The notes: generated by a model not told the origin, from the letters alone. Positions 1-6,288 are shown, counted from the stretch's first letter. The stretch: DNA of 10,921 nucleotides from an uncultured Chitinophagaceae bacterium (GCA_903841915.1 CAIMKO010000250.1:1-10921); one strand, 5' to 3'. Program-made: numbers and translations.

Positions 1-413
1 ATTTTTCTAAAACTAACAGGCTTTAGTTTTAAAAATTGTTAACAAAGAGCTCTATCCTTGAATTGTATTCAGAGAAAATGGCCAGTCCTTTATCAGATAC
101 CTGGTTGGGCCGGTCTGCCAGTTGAACATAAGAAACTTTGTTTTTATATCCATTTCTTCGTGATCTCTTGCTACCTGCTAGCTATTTTATTGCAGGGCTC
201 TCGAAGAACTCCCGAAGAAAGCAGCAAAAAGGCACGAAGAAGACCATAATCAGGTATAAAGAGTGGCTGTCTTGGGCAAATGGGGTGCTTTTCCTAGTTT
301 GGGGCTGACCAAACCTTTGTTGCATCGCTCATTTTTTGGCAACCGCAGCAATTTACAAAAGGGAAGATCAAAAGTATCTCAGGTATACTTTACATCCCGA
401 GCATCAGGGGTAT
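1..413. other. Stretch without a convincing gene, possibly a structured RNA
   Basis: I see no convincing protein gene here. The only sizeable reading frame (58-249, plus) needs a TTG start, has no ribosome binding site and encodes a low-complexity arginine/lysine-rich tail, so I treat it as chance. What can be seen are small hairpins: an 8-bp AT-rich stem (9-16 with 23-30, 6-base loop), TGAAT-tgt-ATTCA at 59-71, and GTTTGG/CCAAAC at 297-314. A minus-strand TACTTTTG (376 to 369) fits the Bacteroidota -7 element and could start a leftward transcript. A small non-coding RNA is possible, but I could not match the stretch to 6S RNA, tmRNA, RNase P RNA or SRP RNA. Confidence 0.3.
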
Positions 414-450
414 AAAAGAAAAAAGCCCTTCCGTGGAAACGGAACGGCCT
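414..450 (-). terminator. Rho-independent terminator of the small lipoprotein gene
   Basis: Read on the minus strand, a stem pairs GCCgTTCCGT (448-439) with ACGGAAgGGC (434-425) around a 4-base TTCC loop, with a single G-G mismatch. It is followed by a T-rich tract (424 down to 414). It lies about 80 bases beyond the stop codon of the lipoprotein gene at 530-703, the only gene pointing this way, so it very likely ends that transcript. Confidence 0.8.
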
Positions 451-529
451 CTAACGATTGCTTGCCATATGAAAAATAGTTAACCACACATGTTCTGCAA
501 GCGAGAACTTATCTTACACACAGTTCAAA

Positions 530-703
530 TTACTTCTTAGTAGAATCTTTCTTAGTAGAATCGATTGCAACTTTAGCTGTATCAACTTTCTTAGTTGTAT
601 CAACTGCAGTTTTAGTAGAATCAGCAGCAGGAGCTTCAGTTTTTGCACCGCCGCAAGCTGTCATTACGCTAGCAATAGCTAGGATCGCGAATAATTTTTT
701 CAT
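530..703 (-). CDS. Small lipoprotein, 57 residues
   Basis: A short predicted lipoprotein. The reading frame runs from ATG at 703-701 to TAA at 532-530. Residues 1-16 form a classic signal peptide (MKKLFAILAIASVMTA) followed by C17-G18-G19, which fits a type II (lipoprotein) cleavage site although Met at -3 is unusual. The mature part is about 40 residues of low complexity, rich in Lys, Thr, Asp, Ser and Ala, with the recurring motif DSTKK/DTTKK. It has no hydrophobic core, so it is probably extended or disordered and tethered to a membrane; its function is unknown. It has its own terminator (414-450) and a promoter-like element at 739-768 that matches the one before the divergent sigma factor gene, which suggests it is a target of that sigma factor. 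Small lipoproteins of this composition are common in Chitinophagaceae, as far as I recall. Confidence 0.85.
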   Translation of the reverse strand: MKKLFAILAIASVMTACGGAKTEAPAADSTKTAVDTTKKVDTAKVAIDSTKKDSTKK

Positions 704-738
704 TGTTGTGAGCTTTTTGTTGTTAGTGAATTTTGAAG

Positions 739-768
739 TTAATACCGGGATGGGCTATAAAGTAACCC
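739..768 (-). promoter_or_regulatory. Putative ECF-sigma promoter of the lipoprotein gene
   Basis: On the minus strand GGGTTACTTT (768-759) is followed by GTATTAA (745-739), with 16 bases between GGGTTAC and GTATTAA. The same two blocks with the same spacing occur in the opposite direction at 812-841 before the sigma factor gene. The 16-base spacing is what is known for -35/-10 pairs of ECF sigma factors. Predicted transcription start is near 732, leaving a leader of about 30 bases before the ATG at 703. The assignment to this sigma factor is inference. Confidence 0.6.
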
Positions 769-811
769 GCCTAATGAAAGTTTTTTGAAAAATTTTTTTT
801 AGCCCCTTTTT

Positions 812-841
812 GGGTTACTTTTATCCCTCTTCTAGTATTAA
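812..841 (+). promoter_or_regulatory. Putative autoregulated ECF-sigma promoter
   Basis: GGGTTACTTT (812-821) followed by GTATTAA (835-841), with 16 bases between GGGTTAC and GTATTAA, exactly as in the divergent copy at 739-768. The bases between the two blocks differ, so the blocks and not a longer duplication are conserved. A start near 847-849 would put the GTG start codon (852) only a few bases into the transcript. The inverted pairs AGTAACCC/GGGTTACT and GGGCTA (752-757)/TAGCCC (800-805) reflect the mirror layout. Confidence 0.6.
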
Positions 842-851
842 ACAAGAGATA

Positions 852-1418
852 GTGAAAGCAGAGTTTACTGAACAAGCATTATTAAAAGGATTGGCGAACA
901 ATGATTCTAAAGCCATCGAGGCCTTATATAAGGACAATTTTAATATGGTTCAGGCTTTCATTCTCAATAACAATGGCTCTTATGATGATGCCAGAGATAT
1001 TTTTCAGGAAGCAATGATTGCGCTGTATGAAAAAGCAAAAAGCGACTCATTTGTTTTAACCTCTAAAATTAACACGTATGTATATTCCATATGCAGGCGA
1101 CTCTGGCTTAAGCGATTACAGCAGATTGGCCGGTATTCAAACCAGATTGACAGCTTTGAAGAAACTGTGGCTGTTGAAGAAGACCTTGAGATTCACGAAA
1201 AACGCAATGCTGAGTTTGCGATAATGGACAGAGCCTTGAATAGTTTGGGTGAACCTTGTAAAAGTTTGTTGGAAGGGTATTATGTGAAGAAGATGGACAT
1301 GCAGAACCTGGCGAAAGAATTCGGATACACGAATGCAGATAATGCGAAGAACCAGAAATATAAATGTTTGATACGTTTAAAGAAATTGTTCTTTGCTCAA
1401 TATAATATCGGAGAATAA
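852..1418 (+). CDS. ECF-type RNA polymerase sigma factor
   Basis: A group 4 (ECF) sigma-70 family protein of 188 residues that would direct RNA polymerase to a small set of promoters. Region 2 spans about residues 21-92, with the helix DARDIFQEAMIALYEKA (47-63) that contacts core polymerase and the -10 DNA. Region 4 spans about 130-182 with a helix-turn-helix (NLAKEFGYTNADNAKNQKYK, 152-171) that would read the -35 element. Regions 1 and 3 are absent, as expected for this class. I chose GTG at 852 because the protein then begins in the usual way (MKAEFTEQALLKGL). A TTG at 810 would add 14 residues, but it overlaps the conserved promoter block at 812-818. The gene stops 5 bases before the membrane protease gene, so the two are surely co-transcribed, and that neighbour carries an anti-sigma-like N-terminus. 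Confidence 0.9.
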   Translation: MKAEFTEQALLKGLANNDSKAIEALYKDNFNMVQAFILNNNGSYDDARDIFQEAMIALYEKAKSDSFVLTSKINTYVYSICRRLWLKRLQQIGRYSNQIDSFEETVAVEEDLEIHEKRNAEFAIMDRALNSLGEPCKSLLEGYYVKKMDMQNLAKEFGYTNADNAKNQKYKCLIRLKKLFFAQYNIGE

Positions 1419-1423
1419 GTACC

Positions 1424-2533
1424 ATGGAAGACAGCATATTAATACAAGCGATCGAACGTTATTTGGAAGGCACCATGTTGCCGGCCGAAAAAGCGTATTT
1501 CGAAGAGCTTCGCAAAAATACCCCGGAGATCGACCAGATGGTGGTTGAACACAATATGTTCCTACACCAAATGGACAGTTATTCCGATCAACGTAATATG
1601 AAGCATGCATTGCATGATATTCATACCAAACTACTCGAACGCGGTGATATCAATGAAGGCGGCGAACTCAGTACAAAAGGCCGTGTTATCCAATTATACA
1701 ATAAATACAAAAAAGTTACTGCCATTGCAGCTATTGTGGGTGGTGTGATTGCGCTGGTAATAAGCGGTTTGACCTTATACCTTTCTCCCGCCAGCAGTAA
1801 TCAAATACAGGAATTAAAAAGAGAAGTTGAAAGCGTAAAAAGAAATCAACAATATCAGGGTGCTAAATTAAAAGAAGTTGATTCTAAACTTCCCAAAGAT
1901 GCAGTACTTACCGGTGGCGGTTCAGGATTCCTGATCGATGCCAAAGGTTATATCATTACCAATGCACACGTTTTAAAAGGATCTTCTTTCGCCAATGTGA
2001 TCAATAATAATCATGATGAATTTAAAGCTAAGATCATTTATCGCGATGAGGTAAGGGATCTGGCCATTTTAAAGATCGATGATGAAGATTATACGGCTTT
2101 GAAAAGCCTGCCTTATGGTTTCCGTAAGTCCGATCTGGATCTGGGAGAAGAAGTTTTCACATTGGGTTATCCTCGTAACGACATCACATATAATAAAGGT
2201 GATCTGAGTGCTAAGACCGGTTTTAACGGCGACAGTACCAGATGGCAATTAGAAATGAATGCCAATCCGGGAAACAGCGGTGGTCCGGTATTAGACAAGA
2301 ACGGCGAAGTGATCGGGGTATTGAGCACTCGTGAAAAACAAGCCGAAGGTGTTGCTTTTGCGATCAAGAGTAAAAATATCTTTAAACTGATCGACGAAGT
2401 AAAAGACACAGATACCTCTGTTCAAAAAATCAAGATCGTATCGCATTCTTCTATGAAGGGAGCCGAAAGATCAACACAGATCAAACAAATGGAAAACTGC
2501 GTTTTCTTAGTGCAGGCCTTCAATAAAAAATAG
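1424..2533 (+). CDS. Membrane-anchored trypsin-like serine protease with anti-sigma-like N-terminus
   Basis: A 369-residue predicted single-pass membrane protein. Residues 1-97 are cytoplasmic and begin with a helical segment (IERYLEGTMLPAEKAYFEEL, 10-29) like the start of Bacteroidota anti-sigma factors. The zinc motif HxxxCxxC is absent. A basic stretch (residues 86-97) precedes one membrane helix (98-120), giving an N-in, C-out topology. Then come a short coiled coil (about 125-152) and a trypsin-like domain of the HtrA/S1C type (about 160-328). The triad is intact: H182 in TNAHVLKG, D212 in RDLAILKID and S285 in GNSGGP. There is no PDZ domain; a 40-residue tail follows instead. It probably cleaves or senses damaged proteins in the periplasm. 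Cotranscription with the sigma factor gene suggests that it also holds that sigma factor; the anti-sigma role is inferred, while the protease call is firm. Confidence 0.88.
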   Translation: MEDSILIQAIERYLEGTMLPAEKAYFEELRKNTPEIDQMVVEHNMFLHQMDSYSDQRNMKHALHDIHTKLLERGDINEGGELSTKGRVIQLYNKYKKVTAIAAIVGGVIALVISGLTLYLSPASSNQIQELKREVESVKRNQQYQGAKLKEVDSKLPKDAVLTGGGSGFLIDAKGYIITNAHVLKGSSFANVINNNHDEFKAKIIYRDEVRDLAILKIDDEDYTALKSLPYGFRKSDLDLGEEVFTLGYPRNDITYNKGDLSAKTGFNGDSTRWQLEMNANPGNSGGPVLDKNGEVIGVLSTREKQAEGVAFAIKSKNIFKLIDEVKDTDTSVQKIKIVSHSSMKGAERSTQIKQMENCVFLVQAFNKK

Positions 2534-2564
2534 TATTAGTATTACCGGGGGGTATATTAATTAC

Positions 2565-2593
2565 AAAATCCTGTTCATTTGAACAGGATTTTT
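2565..2593 (+). terminator. Strong intrinsic terminator, probably bidirectional
   Basis: AAAATCCTGTTC (2565-2576), a 4-base loop, then GAACAGGATTTT (2581-2592) form a perfect 12-bp stem followed by more T residues. It closes the sigma factor/protease operon 32 bases after its stop codon. Its T-rich ending on the minus strand could also stop transcripts of the nucleotidyltransferase gene that converges from 2641. Confidence 0.85.
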
Positions 2594-2640
2594 GTTTTGT
2601 ATGTGTTGAATAGCATCAGATCAATTCAAAAGAAAGATCA

Positions 2641-3543
2641 TTAAGCCCATAAATTATTGGGGTATTCTCCACTTGCTACCAATGCATCAATGCTTGCCTG
2701 CACAACAGGTGCATCTTCCTTATAAGTTACACCAAACCATTGCGCAGAAGTAGGGATCACTTTCACATGACCTTTGCCTGATTGTACAAATTGGTCAACC
2801 ACCAACGGAATGAAGAATTCACCTTTTGGATTGTTGATCTCTTTATCTAAAAACTGATGGAATAAGGTCTCACTGTAATTGATCACATTGGCGGAGAATC
2901 CAAAGAAATTCATACTCACACTGGCATGCTCACTAACTTCATGCAAACCGCTTTCGTCTTCAAAAGTAATGATGCCTTTTTCATTGCGATAGATCTTTGT
3001 GCGTTCTTTGATATCGGTAAGATGACCTTTTGCATCTACTTCACAAACGCCGCGACTTACACTTCCATTATCACTTAATGTTTTCTTTAGTTCATACCCG
3101 ATGATCGCGTAACAATCATCAGCTACATCCTTTGTAAGAAACTGATAGGCTTTTGCAAAACCATCGCGCCCGTAAAAATCATCGGCATTGATCACAGCAA
3201 AGGGTTCGTTCACTTTTCCTTTGCAACATAATACAGCATGTGCTGTTCCCCATGGTTTAGTTCTTTCAGCAGGAATGGTTTTTCCTTCCGTAAAAGATTC
3301 TAATTTCTGATATACATAATCAGTAGCGATCTTCCCTTTCAATTTAGGTTCAACGATATTCTTGAAAGCTTCTGCAAAATCTTCGCGGATTATAAAGACA
3401 ACTTTACCAAAGCCTGCTTTGATCGCATCATAAATACTGTATTCCATGATCGTTTCGCCACTAGGGCCGAATGACTGTGTTTGCTTCATGCTACCGTAAC
3501 GGCTGGCCATTCCTGCAGCTAATATCACCAAGGTGGGTTTCAT
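2641..3543 (-). CDS. Sugar-phosphate nucleotidyltransferase-like protein
   Basis: A 300-residue protein of the NTP-transferase fold (GT-A-like, the family of GlmU/RmlA-type enzymes), which joins a nucleoside triphosphate to a sugar phosphate or similar acceptor. The N-terminal nucleotide-binding loop is LVILAAGMASRYGSMKQ (5-21), a variant of the usual LAAGxGxRxxxxK. The second conserved block KPWGTAHAVL is at 96-105, and the metal-binding NADDFYG is at 119-125. The rest is a mixed alpha/beta C-terminal half without the left-handed beta-helix of GlmU, so acetyltransfer is not expected. The substrate cannot be told from sequence; a hexose phosphate is most likely, and a choline-phosphate-type acceptor is an alternative. 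The ATG at 3543 lacks a Shine-Dalgarno sequence, as is usual in Bacteroidota. The gene stands alone and is divergent from the PLP enzyme gene. Confidence 0.85.
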   Translation of the reverse strand: MKPTLVILAAGMASRYGSMKQTQSFGPSGETIMEYSIYDAIKAGFGKVVFIIREDFAEAFKNIVEPKLKGKIATDYVYQKLESFTEGKTIPAERTKPWGTAHAVLCCKGKVNEPFAVINADDFYGRDGFAKAYQFLTKDVADDCYAIIGYELKKTLSDNGSVSRGVCEVDAKGHLTDIKERTKIYRNEKGIITFEDESGLHEVSEHASVSMNFFGFSANVINYSETLFHQFLDKEINNPKGEFFIPLVVDQFVQSGKGHVKVIPTSAQWFGVTYKEDAPVVQASIDALVASGEYPNNLWA

Positions 3544-3562
3544 AATTATTAGTTTTATATAT

Positions 3563-3593
3563 CAAAATTACTGTTTCACAATAGTACAGCCAA
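3563..3593 (-). promoter_or_regulatory. Promoter of the nucleotidyltransferase gene
   Basis: On the minus strand TTG (3593-3591) and TAATTTTG (3570-3563) lie 20 bases apart, matching the Bacteroidota primary-sigma pattern (TTTG, 17-23 bases, TAnnTTTG). Expected start near 3556 gives a leader of about 13 bases. The -33 end directly adjoins the -7 element of the opposite promoter. Confidence 0.6.
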
Positions 3594-3601
3594 TAAATTT
3601 G
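3594..3601 (+). promoter_or_regulatory. -7 promoter element (TAAATTTG) of the PLP enzyme gene
   Basis: TAAATTTG matches TAnnTTTG exactly and ends only 6 bases before the ATG at 3608. A TTT at 3574-3576 may be a weak -33 element. With this spacing the transcript would begin at or next to the start codon, so it is probably leaderless. Confidence 0.55.
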
Positions 3602-3607
3602 CAGAAT

Positions 3608-4504
3608 ATGAATCTCCCGCTTGATTTTGATAAGGTCTGCATACAGCCCATGCTATATGATGTATGGGCAGCAAGATCAATAGAAGTAAGCGTTTTGAGG
3701 ATCGACAGATTACATCCGGTGATCAGTGGCAATAAATGGTTTAAACTAAAATATCATCTTATAGATGCCGCAGATAAAGGCTTTGGGACCATTGCGAGTT
3801 TTGGCGGGGCTTATTCTAATCATCTCGCAGCTACTGCCTTTGCCTGTAAAGAAGCAGGTTTAAAAAGTGTCGGCATCATCAGAGGAGAAAGAGATGCGCA
3901 TTTATCGCACACTTTACAACAGGCAGAAGATGACGGCATGCAATTGATCTTTGTCAGCAGAAATGATTTCAAAGACACGGAGCATATCAAAGTGCAATTT
4001 TCGAAGCCTGATTGGTATTGGGTAAATACAGGTGGTTATAGTATCCTGGGTGCAAAGGGTGCGGCTGAGATATTTAACTGGATCGATGATAGTTACACGC
4101 ATATTCTTTGTGCAACCGGATCCGGAACGATGATGGCGGGATTAATTAAAGCTGCAAAACTGCATCAAACGATCATTGGTATCAATTCAATGAAGAATAA
4201 AACATTACTGGATGATGTAACATTTTTATTGACTGCCGATGAAGTACAAAAGAAATATGTTTTACTGCATGATTATCATTTTGGCGGATTTGCCAAACAC
4301 CCTCCTTCATTGATCGACTTCATGAAAAAGGTTTGGCAGGAACATCAATTACCTACTGATATTGTTTATACAGCTAAACTGTTATTTGCAGCATTTGATC
4401 TGATAGAAAAAAACTTTTTTCAGAGTAACAGCAAACTGATGATCATTCACAGTGGCGGATTACAGGGCAACCTGTCTTTAGCATCGAATACTTTACCTTT
4501 TTAG
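3608..4504 (+). CDS. PLP-dependent ACC deaminase / D-cysteine desulfhydrase family enzyme
   Basis: A 298-residue fold type II pyridoxal-phosphate enzyme of the family that includes 1-aminocyclopropane-1-carboxylate deaminase and D-cysteine desulfhydrase. The lysine that binds PLP is K43 in SGNKWFKLKYH. The conserved FGGAYSNH block (65-72) and the glycine-rich phosphate loop ATGSGTMMAG (169-178) follow, and HSGG (281-284) near the C-terminus matches the usual H[ST]GG. At 298 residues it is slightly short for the family but has all conserved blocks. The reading frame could be extended upstream to 3533, but ATG at 3608 is favoured because it follows a TAAATTTG element by 6 bases and the upstream extension reads as non-protein. 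Whether the substrate is D-cysteine or another amino acid is open; Bacteroidota versions are rarely tested for ACC deaminase activity. Confidence 0.88.
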   Translation: MNLPLDFDKVCIQPMLYDVWAARSIEVSVLRIDRLHPVISGNKWFKLKYHLIDAADKGFGTIASFGGAYSNHLAATAFACKEAGLKSVGIIRGERDAHLSHTLQQAEDDGMQLIFVSRNDFKDTEHIKVQFSKPDWYWVNTGGYSILGAKGAAEIFNWIDDSYTHILCATGSGTMMAGLIKAAKLHQTIIGINSMKNKTLLDDVTFLLTADEVQKKYVLLHDYHFGGFAKHPPSLIDFMKKVWQEHQLPTDIVYTAKLLFAAFDLIEKNFFQSNSKLMIIHSGGLQGNLSLASNTLPF

Positions 4505-4520
4505 ATAAACGCGCTGATAT

Positions 4521-4528
4521 TATATTTG
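4521..4528 (+). promoter_or_regulatory. -7 promoter element (TATATTTG) of the secreted protein gene
   Basis: TATATTTG matches TAnnTTTG and ends 5 bases before ATG 4534. A T-rich block at 4498-4502, inside the end of the upstream gene, lies 18 bases before it and may act as the -33 element. A leaderless transcript is likely, although read-through from the upstream gene is also possible. Confidence 0.5.
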
Positions 4529-4533
4529 CTTAG

Positions 4534-5484
4534 ATGAAAGGAATAAAAAGATGCATATTGGGCTTGATCATTCTTCTATTTTGCGTGACCACAAAAGGCA
4601 ATGCACAATCACCTACTATTGATTTTACTTTGAACGATCTGGGTAAGGATAGGATAAAGATCAGTTGGAAGAATACCTATGAAACTTGTGTACAGCTTGC
4701 AGTTCAATGTTCCTTTGACAGTCTTAAATTCTTCCACACTATTTTAAATGCACAATCACCGGCATTACCTGATAATGGTTTTGTTTATAAGAACAATCAT
4801 CCTGATTCCAAGATCTATTATCGTATTTTCTTTGTGCTGAACGGCGGGAATTATTTTTTCACGAGATCAAAATCAATATCAGCTGAAACGGTTCCTGCAG
4901 AAGAGCCCGCACCGATCATTACAGCAGCACCTGAAGAGATCAGGATCGAAGACATTCCTTTCCTATCAAGAAAAAGAAGGGTAAATTCGGATATCATCAG
5001 TTCGGAAAATCCAACACTGAAGAAGAACTCTCCTACTACCTTAGCAAAGACCCCCGAAAAGAAATTCATCCATATCTATTTCCATTCGAAAGACTCTCTG
5101 ATACAGACTGTAGAATATCCTGATTATAAAATTTTCAAGGATAGTATCAGCAGCAAAACAAAAGATACATTGTATGCCATCTCCCGGTATGATGTAATAC
5201 TAATGCCTTTTGTACCGAAATATGTGTGGAAGCCATCCACTTTTATTTTTACCAATCATACCGGCTATGTTACTATCAATATTCCTGATGCAACCATGCA
5301 TCATTATCGTATCGTTTTTCTGGAAGAAGATGGTTCTTCACTTTTTGAAATAAAGCATGTAAAAGAAGCCGAATTGGTTTTAGACAAAACAAATTTTGTA
5401 CATGCAGGCTGGTTCAAATTCGAATTGTTTGAAGACGATAAATTAAAGGAGAAGAATAAATTATATCTCGATAAGGAATTTTAA
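4534..5484 (+). CDS. Secreted protein of unknown function with fibronectin-III-like domain
   Basis: A 316-residue protein I do not recognise by name. Residues 1-24 are a clear signal peptide (basic start, hydrophobic core, cleavage likely after GNA before Q25), so it is exported. Residues 27-115 look like a fibronectin type III-like beta sandwich: KISWKNTYETCVQLAVQCSF, then SLKFF, then KIYYRIFFVLNGGNYFFTRS. That pattern resembles the 'subject versus stochastic phrase' repeats of many Bacteroidota surface proteins. Residues 116-175 form a Pro/Ser/Lys-rich linker. Residues 176-316 are rich in aromatic residues and beta strands and probably form a second sandwich. There is no lipobox, no membrane anchor beyond the signal peptide and no visible type IX sorting tail. 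Only 29 bases separate it from the upstream PLP enzyme gene, but it has its own -7 element. Confidence 0.75.
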   Translation: MKGIKRCILGLIILLFCVTTKGNAQSPTIDFTLNDLGKDRIKISWKNTYETCVQLAVQCSFDSLKFFHTILNAQSPALPDNGFVYKNNHPDSKIYYRIFFVLNGGNYFFTRSKSISAETVPAEEPAPIITAAPEEIRIEDIPFLSRKRRVNSDIISSENPTLKKNSPTTLAKTPEKKFIHIYFHSKDSLIQTVEYPDYKIFKDSISSKTKDTLYAISRYDVILMPFVPKYVWKPSTFIFTNHTGYVTINIPDATMHHYRIVFLEEDGSSLFEIKHVKEAELVLDKTNFVHAGWFKFELFEDDKLKEKNKLYLDKEF

Positions 5485-5490
5485 TAATCA

Positions 5491-5562
5491 GCCACGAATG
5501 CACGAATAAGATTATTTGATAACGATTCGTGCACCTGCACTGCCGGTAGGCAAGTTCGTGGC
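5491..5562. repeat. Palindromic intergenic repeat with an inserted second repeat
   Basis: The left arm GCCACGAATGCACGAAT (5491-5507) has an exact reverse complement on the right that is split in two: ATTCGTGCA (5525-5533) and TTCGTGGC (5555-5562). The 21 bases between the halves (5534-5554) contain the small palindrome TGCCGGTAGGCA. The element fills the gap between two convergent genes and could help end both transcripts, although no T tract follows it. Confidence 0.75.
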
Positions 5563-5573
5563 AACAAAAAATT

Positions 5574-6284
5574 TTAGATGATCACTGCATCAAACACCAT
5601 TTCAAAATTGCGTTTTACTTTTACTTTTACTTCATTCATATCCACTTCCCTTCCCAATTCTTTTTGCAGTGAAGTAACCTGTTTGTTTTGTATGCCGCAG
5701 GGAATGATGAAATTAAAATAGTCCAGATCGGTATTTACATTCAAAGCAAAGCCGTGCATGGTGATCCAGCGACTGCACTTGATACCCATTGCACAGATCT
5801 TTCTTTCGCGTCCCATTGTTTCTGTATCCAGCCAAACGCCGGTCTCCCCTTTGCTTCTCTCTCCTTTTAGTCCATATTCAGCCATCGTAAGTATGATCAC
5901 TTCTTCCAGACTTCTCAAATACCAACCGAGATCAGTTTTGAATTTATCAAGATCAAGAATAGGATATCCTACTAATTGTTGCGGGCCGTGAAAAGTGATA
6001 TCACCGCCACGATTGATATGAAAGAATTCAATGCCTTTTTGTTTCAGGCCTTCTTCATTGAGCAATACATTTTCTACATGACCACTTTTGCCCAGGGTAT
6101 ATACAGGAGGATGTTCAACAAATAAGAGATGATTGATAGTAGGTAGTAGATCCTCAGCGGTCGACGGTTGACGATTGGCGGTTGACTTCCTCTCAACATT
6201 CTGTTTCAATAAAACTTCCTGCAAGTCCCACGATTCTTTGTAAGAACGCAAACCCAGGTCTTTAAAGAATATCTCCTGTTTCAT
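5574..6284 (-). CDS. lipB: Octanoyl-[acyl-carrier-protein]:protein N-octanoyltransferase LipB
   Basis: LipB moves the octanoyl group from octanoyl-ACP to lysines of lipoyl domains (pyruvate and 2-oxoglutarate dehydrogenases, glycine cleavage H protein), the first step of lipoate synthesis in the cytoplasm; LipA then adds sulfur. The 236-residue protein has the family blocks LFVEHPPVYTLGKSG (54-68) and RGGDITFHGPQQLVGYP (92-108). The catalytic lysine is K169 in AMGIKCSRW, and the catalytic cysteine is C196 in IIPCGI. The frame is open up to 6359, but ATG at 6284 starts the standard LipB N-terminus and follows a TATTTTCG element by 4 bases. Residues 34-43 (STANRQPSTA) are encoded by four tandem 7-base repeats and fall in a linker that varies in length among LipB proteins. 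lipA is not in this window. Confidence 0.95.
   Translation of the reverse strand: MKQEIFFKDLGLRSYKESWDLQEVLLKQNVERKSTANRQPSTAEDLLPTINHLLFVEHPPVYTLGKSGHVENVLLNEEGLKQKGIEFFHINRGGDITFHGPQQLVGYPILDLDKFKTDLGWYLRSLEEVIILTMAEYGLKGERSKGETGVWLDTETMGRERKICAMGIKCSRWITMHGFALNVNTDLDYFNFIIPCGIQNKQVTSLQKELGREVDMNEVKVKVKRNFEMVFDAVII
6158..6185. repeat. Four tandem 7-base units inside lipB
   Basis: On the lipB coding strand the units read TCAACCG, CCAATCG, TCAACCG and TCGACCG, 28 bases in all. They encode the Ser/Thr/Arg/Pro linker before the first conserved LipB block. The reading frame stays open through them. Confidence 0.8.
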
Positions 6285-6288
6285 GATG

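Noticed and set aside
211..234. Resemblance to the SRP RNA core (CCGAAGAAAGCAGC followed by AAAAAGGCA)
   Set aside because: The pairing 5' side expected for the SRP helix is missing and the tetraloop stem does not form, so the match is probably coincidental.
58..249. 63-codon plus-strand reading frame starting with TTG
   Set aside because: No ribosome binding site or promoter, rare start, composition unlike a protein apart from one hydrophobic run; probably chance.
810..851. TTG at 810 as the start of the sigma factor
   Set aside because: It overlaps the conserved promoter block at 812-818 and adds 14 residues that do not resemble the family; GTG at 852 gives the usual beginning.
3533..3607. 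Upstream extension of the PLP enzyme frame
   Set aside because: It would cover both divergent promoters, overlap the start of the opposite gene and add a sequence unlike the family.
5688..5991. Two plus-strand frames opposite lipB
   Set aside because: Antisense to a well-supported conserved gene, with no promoter or recognisable product.
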